Shown here piece by piece: positions 31,948 to 39,524 of a stretch of DNA of 64,000 nt; the first letter of the stretch is position 1, and each line of letters begins with the position of its first letter. Source of the stretch: JANNNF01 sp040385825 (GTDB lineage: Bacteria > Pseudomonadota > Alphaproteobacteria > Rhodobacterales > Rhodobacteraceae); contig JAZKGQ010000028.1 of the NCBI GenBank assembly GCA_040385825.1, positions 1 through 64,000 on the forward strand, read 5' to 3'. Both the position numbers and the translations under genes were made by a program. Below the pieces are notes generated by a model. It was given only the letters and a program-made list of their open reading frames with translations. It was not told the origin of the DNA and did no database searches.

Positions 31948-33825
31948 ATGGCAACAGTAAATACGAACGTGGCCGAACGGTCGCGTCCGATGACCGGAGA
32001 GGAGAAGAAGGTTATCCTTGCTTCGTCCGCCGGCACGATTTTCGAGTGGTACGACTTCTACCTGTACGGCAGCCTTGCCGCCATCATCGGGGCGCAGTTC
32101 TTTACCGCCTTCCCCGAGGCCACGCGCAACGTGTTTGCCCTGCTGGCCTTCGCCGCAGGCTTTATCGTGCGTCCGTTCGGTGCGCTGTTCTTTGGCTCGC
32201 TTGGTGACCTGATCGGCCGGAAATACACCTTCCTTGTCACCATCCTGATCATGGGCTTCTCGACCTTCCTCGTCGGTCTGCTGCCCGGCTACCAGTCCTG
32301 GGGCATCGCGGCCCCGATCATCCTGATCATGCTGCGCATGTTGCAGGGCCTGGCCCTGGGCGGCGAATACGGCGGGGCTGCGGTCTATGTGGCCGAACAC
32401 GCGCCCGCCAACCAGCGCGGCTATTTCACCGCGTTCATCCAGACCACGGCCACGCTTGGCCTGCTGCTGTCGCTGATCGTCATTCTGATGGTTCAGGGCT
32501 ATGTCAACGGCAACTACCCGGACCAGCCAGTGCTGGATGCGGCCGGTGTGGCGGTGATGCAGGCGGACGGCACGCCGTCGATGATGAAAGCGTTCAACGC
32601 CTGGGGCTGGCGCATTCCGTTCCTCGGGTCGATCTTCCTGCTGATCATCTCGCTGTACATCCGGTTGCAGATGAACGAATCCCCCGCCTTCCAGAAGATG
32701 AAGAACGAAGGCGCGCAATCCAAGGCACCGCTGCGCGAGGCTTTCGGCACCTGGAGAAACGGCAAGATCGCGTTGATCGCGCTGTTTGGTCTGACGGCGG
32801 GTCAGGCGGTCGTCTGGTACTCGGGGCAGTTCTACGCGCTGTTCTTCATCCAGAACGTGGTCAAGGTCGACAGCTTTTCCGCCAACGTGTTCGTCGCCTG
32901 GTCGCTGATCCTCGGCACCGCCGGGTTCATCTTCTTTGGCTCGCTGTCCGACAGGATCGGCCGCAAGCCGATCATCCTGGCAGGCTGCCTGATTGCGGCG
33001 ATCACCTACTTCCCGGTGTTCAAACTGCTGACCCAGACCGCCAACCCGGCACTCTACAACGCGCAACTGACCCCGGTTGTGGTGACGGCCGATCCGGCGG
33101 ACTGCTCGTTCCAGTTCAACCCGACCGGCACGGTCAAATTCACCAACGCCTGCGACATCATGAAGGCACAACTGTCGCGGACCTCGGTGAACTCGACCAC
33201 GGTCGATGCGCCTGCGGGCACTCTGGCTTCGGTTCAGGTCGGGGATACGGTCATTCAGGGCTATGACGCCGTGGCAAACGGCGCCGAAATCGCCACCCTG
33301 ACCGCCGCATTGGAAACCGCAAATGCGGGCACCGATCAGGCGGCCAAGGATGCGGCCCAGGCCGCTCTGGATGCGGCCAAGGGCGTGAAGGCGGGCTTCG
33401 AGAAAACCCTGAACGACGCGCTGTCGGCGGCGGGTTACCCGTTGGTGGCCGCCGACAACACGACCGTCGCCAAGGCGTCGAACTTCTTCGACATCTTCAC
33501 CACGCAGAAGCTGACCATCGTGGCGATCCTGACCTACCTCATCATCCTTGTGACGATGGTCTACGGCCCGATTGCCGCCATGCTGGTGGAACTGTTCCCG
33601 ACCCGTATCCGCTATTCGGGCCTGTCGCTGCCCTACCACATCGGCAACGGCTGGTTCGGGGGGCTGCTGCCCGCCACCGCCTTTGCCATCTCGGCCCAGT
33701 CCGGCAACATCTATGCAGGCCTGTGGTATGCGATCGTGGTGGCGCTGATGACGGTGGTGATAGGTGCGCTGATGGTGCCCGGCGGCACCCACAAGAAAGA
33801 CATCTTCGCCGACGACGCGAAGTGA
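31948..33825 (+). CDS. MHS-family MFS transporter with large periplasmic insert
   Basis: 625 residues; typical metabolite:H+ symporters have about 430-550. MFS signatures: SSAGTIFEWYDFYLYGSLAA (TM1, MHS hallmark), GSLGDLIGRKYTF after TM2, LQGLALGGEYGGAAVYVAEH in TM4, and GSLSDRIGRKPIILAG between TM8 and TM9. About 160 residues (DNA ~33030-33510) sit between TM9 and TM10, on the periplasmic side by MFS topology. The insert has two cysteines (ADCSF, NACDI) and an Ala-rich predicted coiled-coil segment. The substrate is probably acetate or another short carboxylate, from the acsA-adk context. ATG 31948 has GGAGGG upstream; ATG 31933 is possible. A strong hairpin (33835-33865) follows. Confidence 0.88.
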   Translation: MATVNTNVAERSRPMTGEEKKVILASSAGTIFEWYDFYLYGSLAAIIGAQFFTAFPEATRNVFALLAFAAGFIVRPFGALFFGSLGDLIGRKYTFLVTILIMGFSTFLVGLLPGYQSWGIAAPIILIMLRMLQGLALGGEYGGAAVYVAEHAPANQRGYFTAFIQTTATLGLLLSLIVILMVQGYVNGNYPDQPVLDAAGVAVMQADGTPSMMKAFNAWGWRIPFLGSIFLLIISLYIRLQMNESPAFQKMKNEGAQSKAPLREAFGTWRNGKIALIALFGLTAGQAVVWYSGQFYALFFIQNVVKVDSFSANVFVAWSLILGTAGFIFFGSLSDRIGRKPIILAGCLIAAITYFPVFKLLTQTANPALYNAQLTPVVVTADPADCSFQFNPTGTVKFTNACDIMKAQLSRTSVNSTTVDAPAGTLASVQVGDTVIQGYDAVANGAEIATLTAALETANAGTDQAAKDAAQAALDAAKGVKAGFEKTLNDALSAAGYPLVAADNTTVAKASNFFDIFTTQKLTIVAILTYLIILVTMVYGPIAAMLVELFPTRIRYSGLSLPYHIGNGWFGGLLPATAFAISAQSGNIYAGLWYAIVVALMTVVIGALMVPGGTHKKDIFADDAK

Positions 33826-33834
33826 TGTGAAAAC

Positions 33835-33865
33835 CGCGGGCCGGGGCACAAGCCCCCGGCCCGCG
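33835..33865 (+). terminator. 12-bp GC hairpin after the MHS transporter gene
   Basis: CGCGGGCCGGGG (33835-33846) pairs with CCCCGGCCCGCG (33854-33865) around a 7-base loop, 9 bp after the stop codon. No T-run. It may separate the acs cassette from the response-regulator gene, which starts 32 bp later. Confidence 0.65.
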
Positions 33866-33897
33866 ATCCCTTCCGGCCCCCGGCGCAAAGGTCCGCC

Positions 33898-34275
33898 ATG
33901 ACACACGCCGCCGCCCCTTTCGTTCTGGTCGTCGAGGACGATGACAACATCGCCGCCGTTCTGGAATATATCCTTCTGCGCGAAGGCTTTGCCCATGAAC
34001 GCGTGGCCAGCGGCGCCAAGGCGCTGCACCGCATGCAGACCCTGCGCCCGGACCTTGTGTTGCTTGACATCATGCTGCCCGAAGTGTCGGGCTATGATCT
34101 GTGCCAATCCGCCCGCCGCGACCCCGCCTTGCGCGCCATGCGCATCGTGATGATGACCGCCAGCGGCTCTGCCATCCAGCGCAGCCGCAGCCTGCAAGCC
34201 GGGGCGGACGGGTTCATCTCGAAACCCTTCGAGTTGCAAACCCTGCGCGACGAAATTCGCCGCCACCTGCCCTAA
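33898..34275 (+). CDS. single-domain response regulator
   Basis: 125 residues, a lone receiver domain without output. Acidic pocket VVEDDDN near residue 13, phospho-acceptor Asp in LVLLDIMLPEVSGYDL (about residue 57), Thr in VMMTASGSA, and Lys in GFISKPFEL. No DNA-binding domain. Partners may be the hybrid histidine kinase at 36.1 kb or another kinase; the position after the acs-adk-MHS set hints at carbon-source signalling, which is inference. The A+T-rich stretch 34276-34300 and a minus-oriented terminator follow. Confidence 0.88.
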   Translation: MTHAAAPFVLVVEDDDNIAAVLEYILLREGFAHERVASGAKALHRMQTLRPDLVLLDIMLPEVSGYDLCQSARRDPALRAMRIVMMTASGSAIQRSRSLQAGADGFISKPFELQTLRDEIRRHLP

Positions 34276-34304
34276 ACCCACTAAACTTTAAATCTAATTT
34301 TCAT

Positions 34305-34348
34305 CCTCTGTGCATAAATATCCCGGGGGTGCGGGGGCTGGCCCCCGC
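34305..34348 (-). terminator. G-rich hairpin plus GGATATTTATG tail (copy B)
   Basis: Read on the minus strand: GCGGGGGC-CA-GCCCCCGC, then ACCCCCG and GGATATTTATGCACAGAGGA. It follows the small membrane protein gene in its own direction. Same design as copies A (12964) and C (43382). Confidence 0.65.
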
Positions 34349-34367
34349 TCCGCCATATCAACATGCG

Positions 34368-34640
34368 CTACCCCCGAAACCGCAAAACCAGCGCCCGCAC
34401 CACCAGCACCACCGCCAGAATGACGACATTTGCCACCACCCCCGCCAGCAGCGCATCGCGGATCGGCACCGCCGACCCCATGGTGGCCGGGATGATATAG
34501 GCGACGAACGCCACCCCCGCCGCCAAGGGCAGCGCCACGCCGGTTGCGGCGCGGGTGCGCGCCATCGTCAGCACCAGCGCCACCATCAGCCCGATGCGGA
34601 ATGGGTCCAGCAGATAGGACAGGATCAGATCGAGTGTCAT
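34368..34640 (-). CDS. small membrane protein of unknown function
   Basis: 90 residues, mostly hydrophobic, with three likely transmembrane segments (DPFRIGLMVALVLTMARTR; GVALPLAAGVAFVAYIIPA; LLAGVVANVVILAVVLVVRA) and a short basic C-terminus (RFRG). I do not recognise the family. It starts 42 bp after the rluD stop on the same strand and may be co-transcribed with it; the copy B terminator follows its stop. Confidence 0.65.
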   Translation of the reverse strand: MTLDLILSYLLDPFRIGLMVALVLTMARTRAATGVALPLAAGVAFVAYIIPATMGSAVPIRDALLAGVVANVVILAVVLVVRALVLRFRG

Positions 34641-34682
34641 GGCATCTCCTTCACAGACCGGGGCACAGCCCGAGGGCCTTGT

Positions 34683-35738
34683 TTACTTGGCAGTCTCTGG
34701 CCCCGCGACGCGCAGCACGTCCAGCAGGGCCTGCATGTCGGGCGGCAAGGCGGCGTCGAACTCCAGCGTCTCGCCGGTGACCGGATGTTCAAACCCCAGG
34801 GTCGCTGCATGCAGGGCCTGGCGGGGAAACCCGGTGCCAAGGGCTGCGGCGGCATCGCCCAGCACCTTGTGCGACAGGCGGCGCTTGCCGCCATAGGTCT
34901 GATCGCCCAGCAACCCATGGCCCGCATGGGCCATATGCACCCGGATCTGATGGGTGCGCCCGGTTTCCAGCCAGCATTCCACCAGCGACGCCTGCCCCTT
35001 GAATTCCTCAACCACCCGCGCGCGGGTCACGGCATGGCGGCCAAAGTCCCAGACCACGGCCTGCCGCTGCCGGTCGGTCTTGTGGCGGGCAAGCCCTGTC
35101 GCGAGCTTCAGGATCCCTGCCGCCTCGAAGGTCACGCCCTTGATGCCCCGGATGCGCGGGTCATAGGCCGAGGGCACGCCATGCACCAGCGCAAGGTAAT
35201 GGCGGTTCACCGTATGGGCCTCGAACTGCGCGGCCAGCCCGTGATGGGCGCGGTCGGATTTCGCGACCACCAGCAGGCCCGTGGTGTCCTTGTCGATCCG
35301 GTGCACGATGCCGGGGCGGCGCTGCCCGCCGATGCCGGACAGCGTGTCGCCGCAATGATGCAGCAGCGCGTTGACCAGCGTGCCGCGCGGCGTGCCGGGG
35401 GCCGGATGCACCACCATGCCCGCAGGCTTGTTGATCACGACAAGGTCGCCGTCTTCCCAGACAACTTCCAGCGCAATATCCTCGGCCAGCGTTTCCACAT
35501 CTTCGGGCGGATCAAGGCGGATCTCGTAGATCTCGCCTTCGGTGACCTTGGTCTTGGGGTCGGTCACCGCCAGCCCGCCGCGCAGAACAGCCCCTTCGGC
35601 GATCATCCGCATCAGGCGTGACCGAGACAGCGCGGCTTCCTCTGGCACCAGCGCCGCCAAAGCCTTATCAAGACGCAAGCCCGTGTCCTCGCCAATGGTC
35701 AGGACCAGGGCGCTGTCGTCCTCAAAGGGTTCCGTCAT
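34683..35738 (-). CDS. rluD: 23S rRNA pseudouridine synthase RluD-type
   Basis: 351 residues. N-terminal S4-like domain (RLDKALAALVPEEAALSRSR) and catalytic domain with GIVHRIDKDTTGLLVVAKSD, where Asp of RIDKDT is the catalytic residue. Later motifs: CWLETGRTHQIRVHMAHAGH and the C-terminal QALHAATLGFEHPVTGE. It makes pseudouridines in helix 69 of 23S rRNA if it is a true RluD. The start codon ATG (35736-35738, minus) overlaps the ATG of the divergent DUF6476 gene within one CATG; its ribosome-binding site AGAGG lies inside that gene. Confidence 0.9.
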   Translation of the reverse strand: MTEPFEDDSALVLTIGEDTGLRLDKALAALVPEEAALSRSRLMRMIAEGAVLRGGLAVTDPKTKVTEGEIYEIRLDPPEDVETLAEDIALEVVWEDGDLVVINKPAGMVVHPAPGTPRGTLVNALLHHCGDTLSGIGGQRRPGIVHRIDKDTTGLLVVAKSDRAHHGLAAQFEAHTVNRHYLALVHGVPSAYDPRIRGIKGVTFEAAGILKLATGLARHKTDRQRQAVVWDFGRHAVTRARVVEEFKGQASLVECWLETGRTHQIRVHMAHAGHGLLGDQTYGGKRRLSHKVLGDAAAALGTGFPRQALHAATLGFEHPVTGETLEFDAALPPDMQALLDVLRVAGPETAK

Positions 35739-36060
35739 GTCTGATACCTCTGCCCAGCCGGACGAACAGCCGCCGCTGCCGCCCTCGCTGCGTTTTCTGA
35801 AATGGCTGGTGATCGTGCTGATGATCACCATGATCGGCGGTGTCATAACGGTCGTGGCGCTGATTGTCACCCGCATGCCGCAGGGTTTTGCCGGCGCGCC
35901 GCAAATACCGGCCGATCTGGCCCTGCCCGCCGGCACCACGGCCGAGGCCGTGACCTTCGGCAAGGGCTGGATTGCCGTGGTGACGGCTGACAACCGGCTG
36001 CTGATGTTCGACCACAAGGGCGTGATGATACAGGATATCCCCCTGCCCCGGCCTGATTGA
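35737..36060 (+). CDS. DUF6476 family membrane-anchored protein
   Basis: 107 residues. The N-terminal cytoplasmic stretch ends in PPSLRFLKWL, then one membrane segment (LVIVLMITMIGGVITVVALIV), then a periplasmic domain of ~55 residues (GTTAEAVTFGKGWIAVVTAD, RLLMFDHKG). The family is limited to Rhodobacteraceae-type alphaproteobacteria as I know it, with no known function. The start codon shares CATG with the divergent rluD start; its ribosome-binding site AAAGGG lies inside rluD. A hairpin (36085-36119) follows. Confidence 0.78.
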   Translation: MSDTSAQPDEQPPLPPSLRFLKWLVIVLMITMIGGVITVVALIVTRMPQGFAGAPQIPADLALPAGTTAEAVTFGKGWIAVVTADNRLLMFDHKGVMIQDIPLPRPD

Positions 36061-36084
36061 CCGCCGATCGGGCTTGACCCCGCG

Positions 36085-36119
36085 GGCCTGCTGCCGTCAC
36101 CTTGGCCCCGCAGCAGGCC
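36085..36119 (+). terminator. hairpin just before the kinase ribosome-binding site
   Basis: GGCCTGCTG (36085-36093) pairs with CAGCAGGCC (36111-36119). It follows the DUF6476 stop by 24 bp and abuts the kinase ribosome-binding sequence (GGAG at ~36119-36122). It may end the upstream transcript or limit translation of the kinase. Confidence 0.5.
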
Positions 36120-36132
36120 GGAGAACCGCCAA

Positions 36133-37929
36133 GTGACACCCATGGCCGCAGATCCCGCACCGGCCAGCGCACCGGCCAGCGCGCCACCAGATCAGCCCCG
36201 CTCTGCCCCTGCGCCCCCCTTGCCCGACCGCGCCGAAGTCTGCCCCGCCCCTCTGCGCCACTGCGACGAAATCGCCCGCCAGCGCGATGCGCTGTTGCGC
36301 GAGCGTGTGCCCCGGCTGGGGTTGACGGTGGTGGCCTTCGCGCTGGCCACCATTTACCTGCCGCTGTGGACAGCCGCCGTGCTGCTGGCGGTTTTCATCG
36401 CCACCGATACGGTCGCCCTGCACCTGATGCGCGGCTTGCAGCCCGCCAGCCAGATCGGGGCCCACCGGCTCAGCGTGCTTGCCGTGTTCGTGCAGGAACT
36501 GGCCTATGCCAGCGTCGCCGCCCTGATCTGGCAGCAGGACGCCCAGCATGCCAAGGCTTTTGCGCTTGGGCTGCTGCTGGTGATGATGGTTCACCTGATT
36601 TCGCTGCGCATCATGCACCTGCCCTATGCGATTGCGGGTTTTGCCGGCGGGGCCTTCGCGATCCTGACCGGCAACATGGTCTACTGGGTGCGGATGATGG
36701 ATGGCGCAGGCCTTGCGCTGTCCACGCTTTGCGCGGTGGCGGGGCTGGGCTACACTTGGTCCGCGATCCTGTCGAACCACCGCCTGCACCGCGCCATGGC
36801 CGAGGGTCAGGCCGCCGCCCGCGCCGCCGATGCCGCCAAAAGCCGGTTTCTGGCGCAAATGAGCCATGAATTGCGCACGCCGCTGAATGCGATCATCGGG
36901 CTGGGCCATGCCGAACGCGACCGCGCCGCCAATGATCTGTCGCGTCAGCGGCTGGCGGCGCTGGTCACCTCGGCCCAGGGGCTGGCGGTCATTCTGGACG
37001 ACATTCTGGATCTGTCGGCGGTGAACGAAGGCCATCTGACCCTGCGCCCCCGCGATTTCGACCTGCATGCCGAACTGGCGGCCACCCTGGCCCTGTTCGA
37101 TCTGCAAGCCCGCGCCGGGGCCACCGGCCTGTCGCTGCGGCTGGCCCCCGATCTGCCCCGCATGATCCGGCAAGACCCGCAGCGCCTGCGCCAATGCGTG
37201 ACCAACCTTGTCAGCAACGCGCTGCGCCATGCCGGGGGGGCCGAGGTCAGTCTGGCCGCCTTCCGCGATGCGCAGGGCATGCTGTGCGTCGAGGTGACAG
37301 ACACCGGGCCGGGCATCGCGCCTGCGATCCGTCAGACGCTGTTCCAACCGTTCCAGACCGGCCCGGACACCCGGACCGGCACCGGGCTGGGGCTGTCGAT
37401 CTCGCGCAGTCTGGCGCGGCGGATGGGCGGCGATCTGGTGCTGGTGCCTACCCCGCAGGGCGCAAGGTTCCGCCTGACCGTGGCCTGCGAGGGGATGGCC
37501 CCGTCGCGCGCCCCGGTCCCCGAAGCCGCCTTTGATCACGACCCCGGCGCGATGCCCGATCTTGGCGGCCGCAGCATTCTGGTGGTCGATGACATTGCCA
37601 CCAACCGCCTTGTCGCCGCCAGCTATCTGGCCCGCAGCAGGGCGCGGGTGATCGAGGCCGCAGGCGGGGCCGAGGCGGTGCAGATCATGGCGCGGGGCGG
37701 CATCGATCTGGTGCTGCTGGACATGAACATGCCGGGGCTGGACGGCCCGCAGACGCTGCGCAGGATCCGCGCCCTGCCGGGGGTGCAGGTTCCGGTGCTG
37801 GCGATGACCGCCGATGTGATGCCGTCGCAGCGCGACGGCTATCTTGCCGCCGGAATGGACGATCATCTGGCCAAGCCCCTGTCGCCCCAGGTGCTGGCCG
37901 CTGCCCTGCGCCGCCATTTGGCCCGATAA
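36133..37929 (+). CDS. hybrid histidine kinase with C-terminal receiver
   Basis: 598 residues. The N-terminal Pro/Ala-rich cytoplasmic segment contains PASAPASAPP repeats, followed by about six membrane segments (residues ~60-225) with no obvious periplasmic sensor. H-box SRFLAQMSHELRTPLNAIIG (His near 250). ATPase: N-box LRQCVTNLVSNALRHAGG, G1 VTDTGPGI and G2 GTGLGLSIS. Receiver domain with VVDDIATN, phospho-Asp in LVLLDMNMPGLDG and Lys in DHLAKPLSP. GTG 36133 is nine bases after GGAG; ATG 36142 is an alternative. The partner is unknown; the lone receiver at 33.9 kb is the nearest candidate. Confidence 0.9.
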   Translation: MTPMAADPAPASAPASAPPDQPRSAPAPPLPDRAEVCPAPLRHCDEIARQRDALLRERVPRLGLTVVAFALATIYLPLWTAAVLLAVFIATDTVALHLMRGLQPASQIGAHRLSVLAVFVQELAYASVAALIWQQDAQHAKAFALGLLLVMMVHLISLRIMHLPYAIAGFAGGAFAILTGNMVYWVRMMDGAGLALSTLCAVAGLGYTWSAILSNHRLHRAMAEGQAAARAADAAKSRFLAQMSHELRTPLNAIIGLGHAERDRAANDLSRQRLAALVTSAQGLAVILDDILDLSAVNEGHLTLRPRDFDLHAELAATLALFDLQARAGATGLSLRLAPDLPRMIRQDPQRLRQCVTNLVSNALRHAGGAEVSLAAFRDAQGMLCVEVTDTGPGIAPAIRQTLFQPFQTGPDTRTGTGLGLSISRSLARRMGGDLVLVPTPQGARFRLTVACEGMAPSRAPVPEAAFDHDPGAMPDLGGRSILVVDDIATNRLVAASYLARSRARVIEAAGGAEAVQIMARGGIDLVLLDMNMPGLDGPQTLRRIRALPGVQVPVLAMTADVMPSQRDGYLAAGMDDHLAKPLSPQVLAAALRRHLAR

Positions 37930-38034
37930 CGCACCAGCCCGCCCGAATGCGACATGCCACAGGGCGCGGGCAGGATGGACCGGGGCCATCCCGCAGGCCA
38001 GCATCGGGCCGGAACAATGGCAAGGAATGGCAGG

Positions 38035-39471
38035 ATGATCGGTGATCTGGGCGCGGCGGATGCGATGGAACTGGCAGGTTTGGTCGCCCGGCGCGAGGTC
38101 AGCCCGACCGATCTGCTGGACGCGGCCCTTGCAGCGGTCGAGGCCCGCAACCCCGCGATAAATGCCGTGGTGCTGGTGCAGGAAGGGGCTGCGCGCCGGG
38201 CCATTGCCGCTGGCCTGCCCGATGGTCCGTTCCGGGGCGTGCCGTTCGTGCTGAAGGATCTGGGCTGCGAGGCGGTGGAGTTCCCCTCGCACAACGGATC
38301 GCGCCTGTTTGCCAATACCACTTATCCCGGCAATTCCGCGATCTTCGACCGGATCGCCGCCACCGGCGTTGTCACCTTTGGCCGCACCACCAGCCCCGAA
38401 GGCGGCATCGGGGCTGCGACGGAAAGCGCGGTATACGGCGGCCCCACCCGCAACCCGTGGAACCTTGACCACACCTCGGGCGGGTCCTCCGGCGGGGCGG
38501 GGGCGGCGGTGGCGGCGGGGATCGTGGCCATCGCGCATGGGTCGGATGGGGGCGGGTCGGTGCGGATACCGGCCGCCAGTTGCGGGCTGTTCGGCTTCAA
38601 GCCCACCCGCGCGCGGCTGCCCGATGGGCCCTATTCCGGCGAAGGCTGGGCGGGCATGGCGATTGATGGCTTCCTGACCCGGTCGGTGCGCGACAGTGCG
38701 GTGATGCTGGACGCCTGCGCCGGGGCGGACCTCGGCGCGCCCTATGTTGCCCCCGCGATGGCGATGGGCCACGCGCAGGCCATCAGCCGCCCGCCGCGCC
38801 GCCTGCGGATTGCCGTCTGCGACACCACCTTCACCGGCGATGCCATCGACCCGCAGGTGGCCGCTGCCGTGCTGGACACCGCCCGCCTGCTGGCAAGCCT
38901 GGGCCACCATGTCGAACCGGGCTGCCCTGCGGCGGATGTGCCGATGATGATGCGGGCCTGGACCGATATTGTCGCCGTCGGCACCGCCCTGTCGATCCGG
39001 TCCGCGCTGAAAGGGCGTGCGCTGACCGACGATCTGGTCGAAGGTGTGGGGCGTGGCGCGCTGGCCCATGCCGAAACCCTGCACCCCACCCGCTACTTGC
39101 AGGCTGTGGGCGAAATTCACGATTTTGGCCGCCAGATGGCCGGCTATTTCCATACCGGCCCCGACATCCTGCTGTCGGCCACCCTGGCGGAACCACCGGC
39201 ACGGGTCGGGCGTTTTTCCCATATGACCACGGATTACCTCAATTTTCGCACCGGCCCCGAAGGCATCTTTGCCTATTCGCCCTTCTGTGCCGTGTTCAAC
39301 GCCTCGGGCCAGCCTGCCGCAAGCCTGCCGATGGCGATGTCTGACGGCGGCCTGCCCATCGGCATCCACCTTGCCGCCCCCTACGGCGACGATGCCACCC
39401 TGATCGCGCTGTGCGCAGAGGTTGAGCGCGCCGCCCCTTGGGCACAGCGGCGCGCGACGATGGCGATGTGA
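38035..39471 (+). CDS. amidase signature family protein (first amidase)
   Basis: 478 residues. Ser-Ser-Lys amidase fold. Catalytic Lys in VPFVLKDLG (about residue 73), Gly/Ser-rich signature TSGGSSGGAGAAVAAG with the cis-Ser, and the nucleophile region DGGGSVRIPAASCGLFGFKP. It hydrolyses a carboxamide in the cytoplasm; substrate unknown. ATG 38035 is preceded by GGCAGG. It directly precedes the pot-like operon (52 bp), and a second amidase follows that operon, so both may act on compounds imported by it. It could equally be a generic amide scavenging enzyme. Confidence 0.87.
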   Translation: MIGDLGAADAMELAGLVARREVSPTDLLDAALAAVEARNPAINAVVLVQEGAARRAIAAGLPDGPFRGVPFVLKDLGCEAVEFPSHNGSRLFANTTYPGNSAIFDRIAATGVVTFGRTTSPEGGIGAATESAVYGGPTRNPWNLDHTSGGSSGGAGAAVAAGIVAIAHGSDGGGSVRIPAASCGLFGFKPTRARLPDGPYSGEGWAGMAIDGFLTRSVRDSAVMLDACAGADLGAPYVAPAMAMGHAQAISRPPRRLRIAVCDTTFTGDAIDPQVAAAVLDTARLLASLGHHVEPGCPAADVPMMMRAWTDIVAVGTALSIRSALKGRALTDDLVEGVGRGALAHAETLHPTRYLQAVGEIHDFGRQMAGYFHTGPDILLSATLAEPPARVGRFSHMTTDYLNFRTGPEGIFAYSPFCAVFNASGQPAASLPMAMSDGGLPIGIHLAAPYGDDATLIALCAEVERAAPWAQRRATMAM

Positions 39472-39512
39472 CCCGACAGGTTTTGCTTGCAATGCAGAAT
39501 TCCCCGCGCCCT

Positions 39513-39524
39513 AATATGATCAAA
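39513..39524 (+). promoter_or_regulatory. AATATGATCAAA motif at the pot-like operon start
   Basis: Exact copy of the 12-mer at 9853-9864 upstream of the class III aminotransferase. The last A is the first base of the annotated start codon of the ATPase gene, so a bound protein would block translation start or a very near promoter. Candidate operator for the GntR/FCD regulator at 9961-10620. Confidence 0.55.

Noticed and set aside
31597..34281. 894-codon open frame on the minus strand
   Set aside because: It is antisense to adk, the MHS transporter and the response regulator; composition is that of a shadow frame.
36097..39492. 1131-codon open frame on the minus strand
   Set aside because: It lies opposite the histidine kinase and first amidase, has His/Gly/Arg/Pro-rich composition typical of antisense high-G+C frames, and matches no family.
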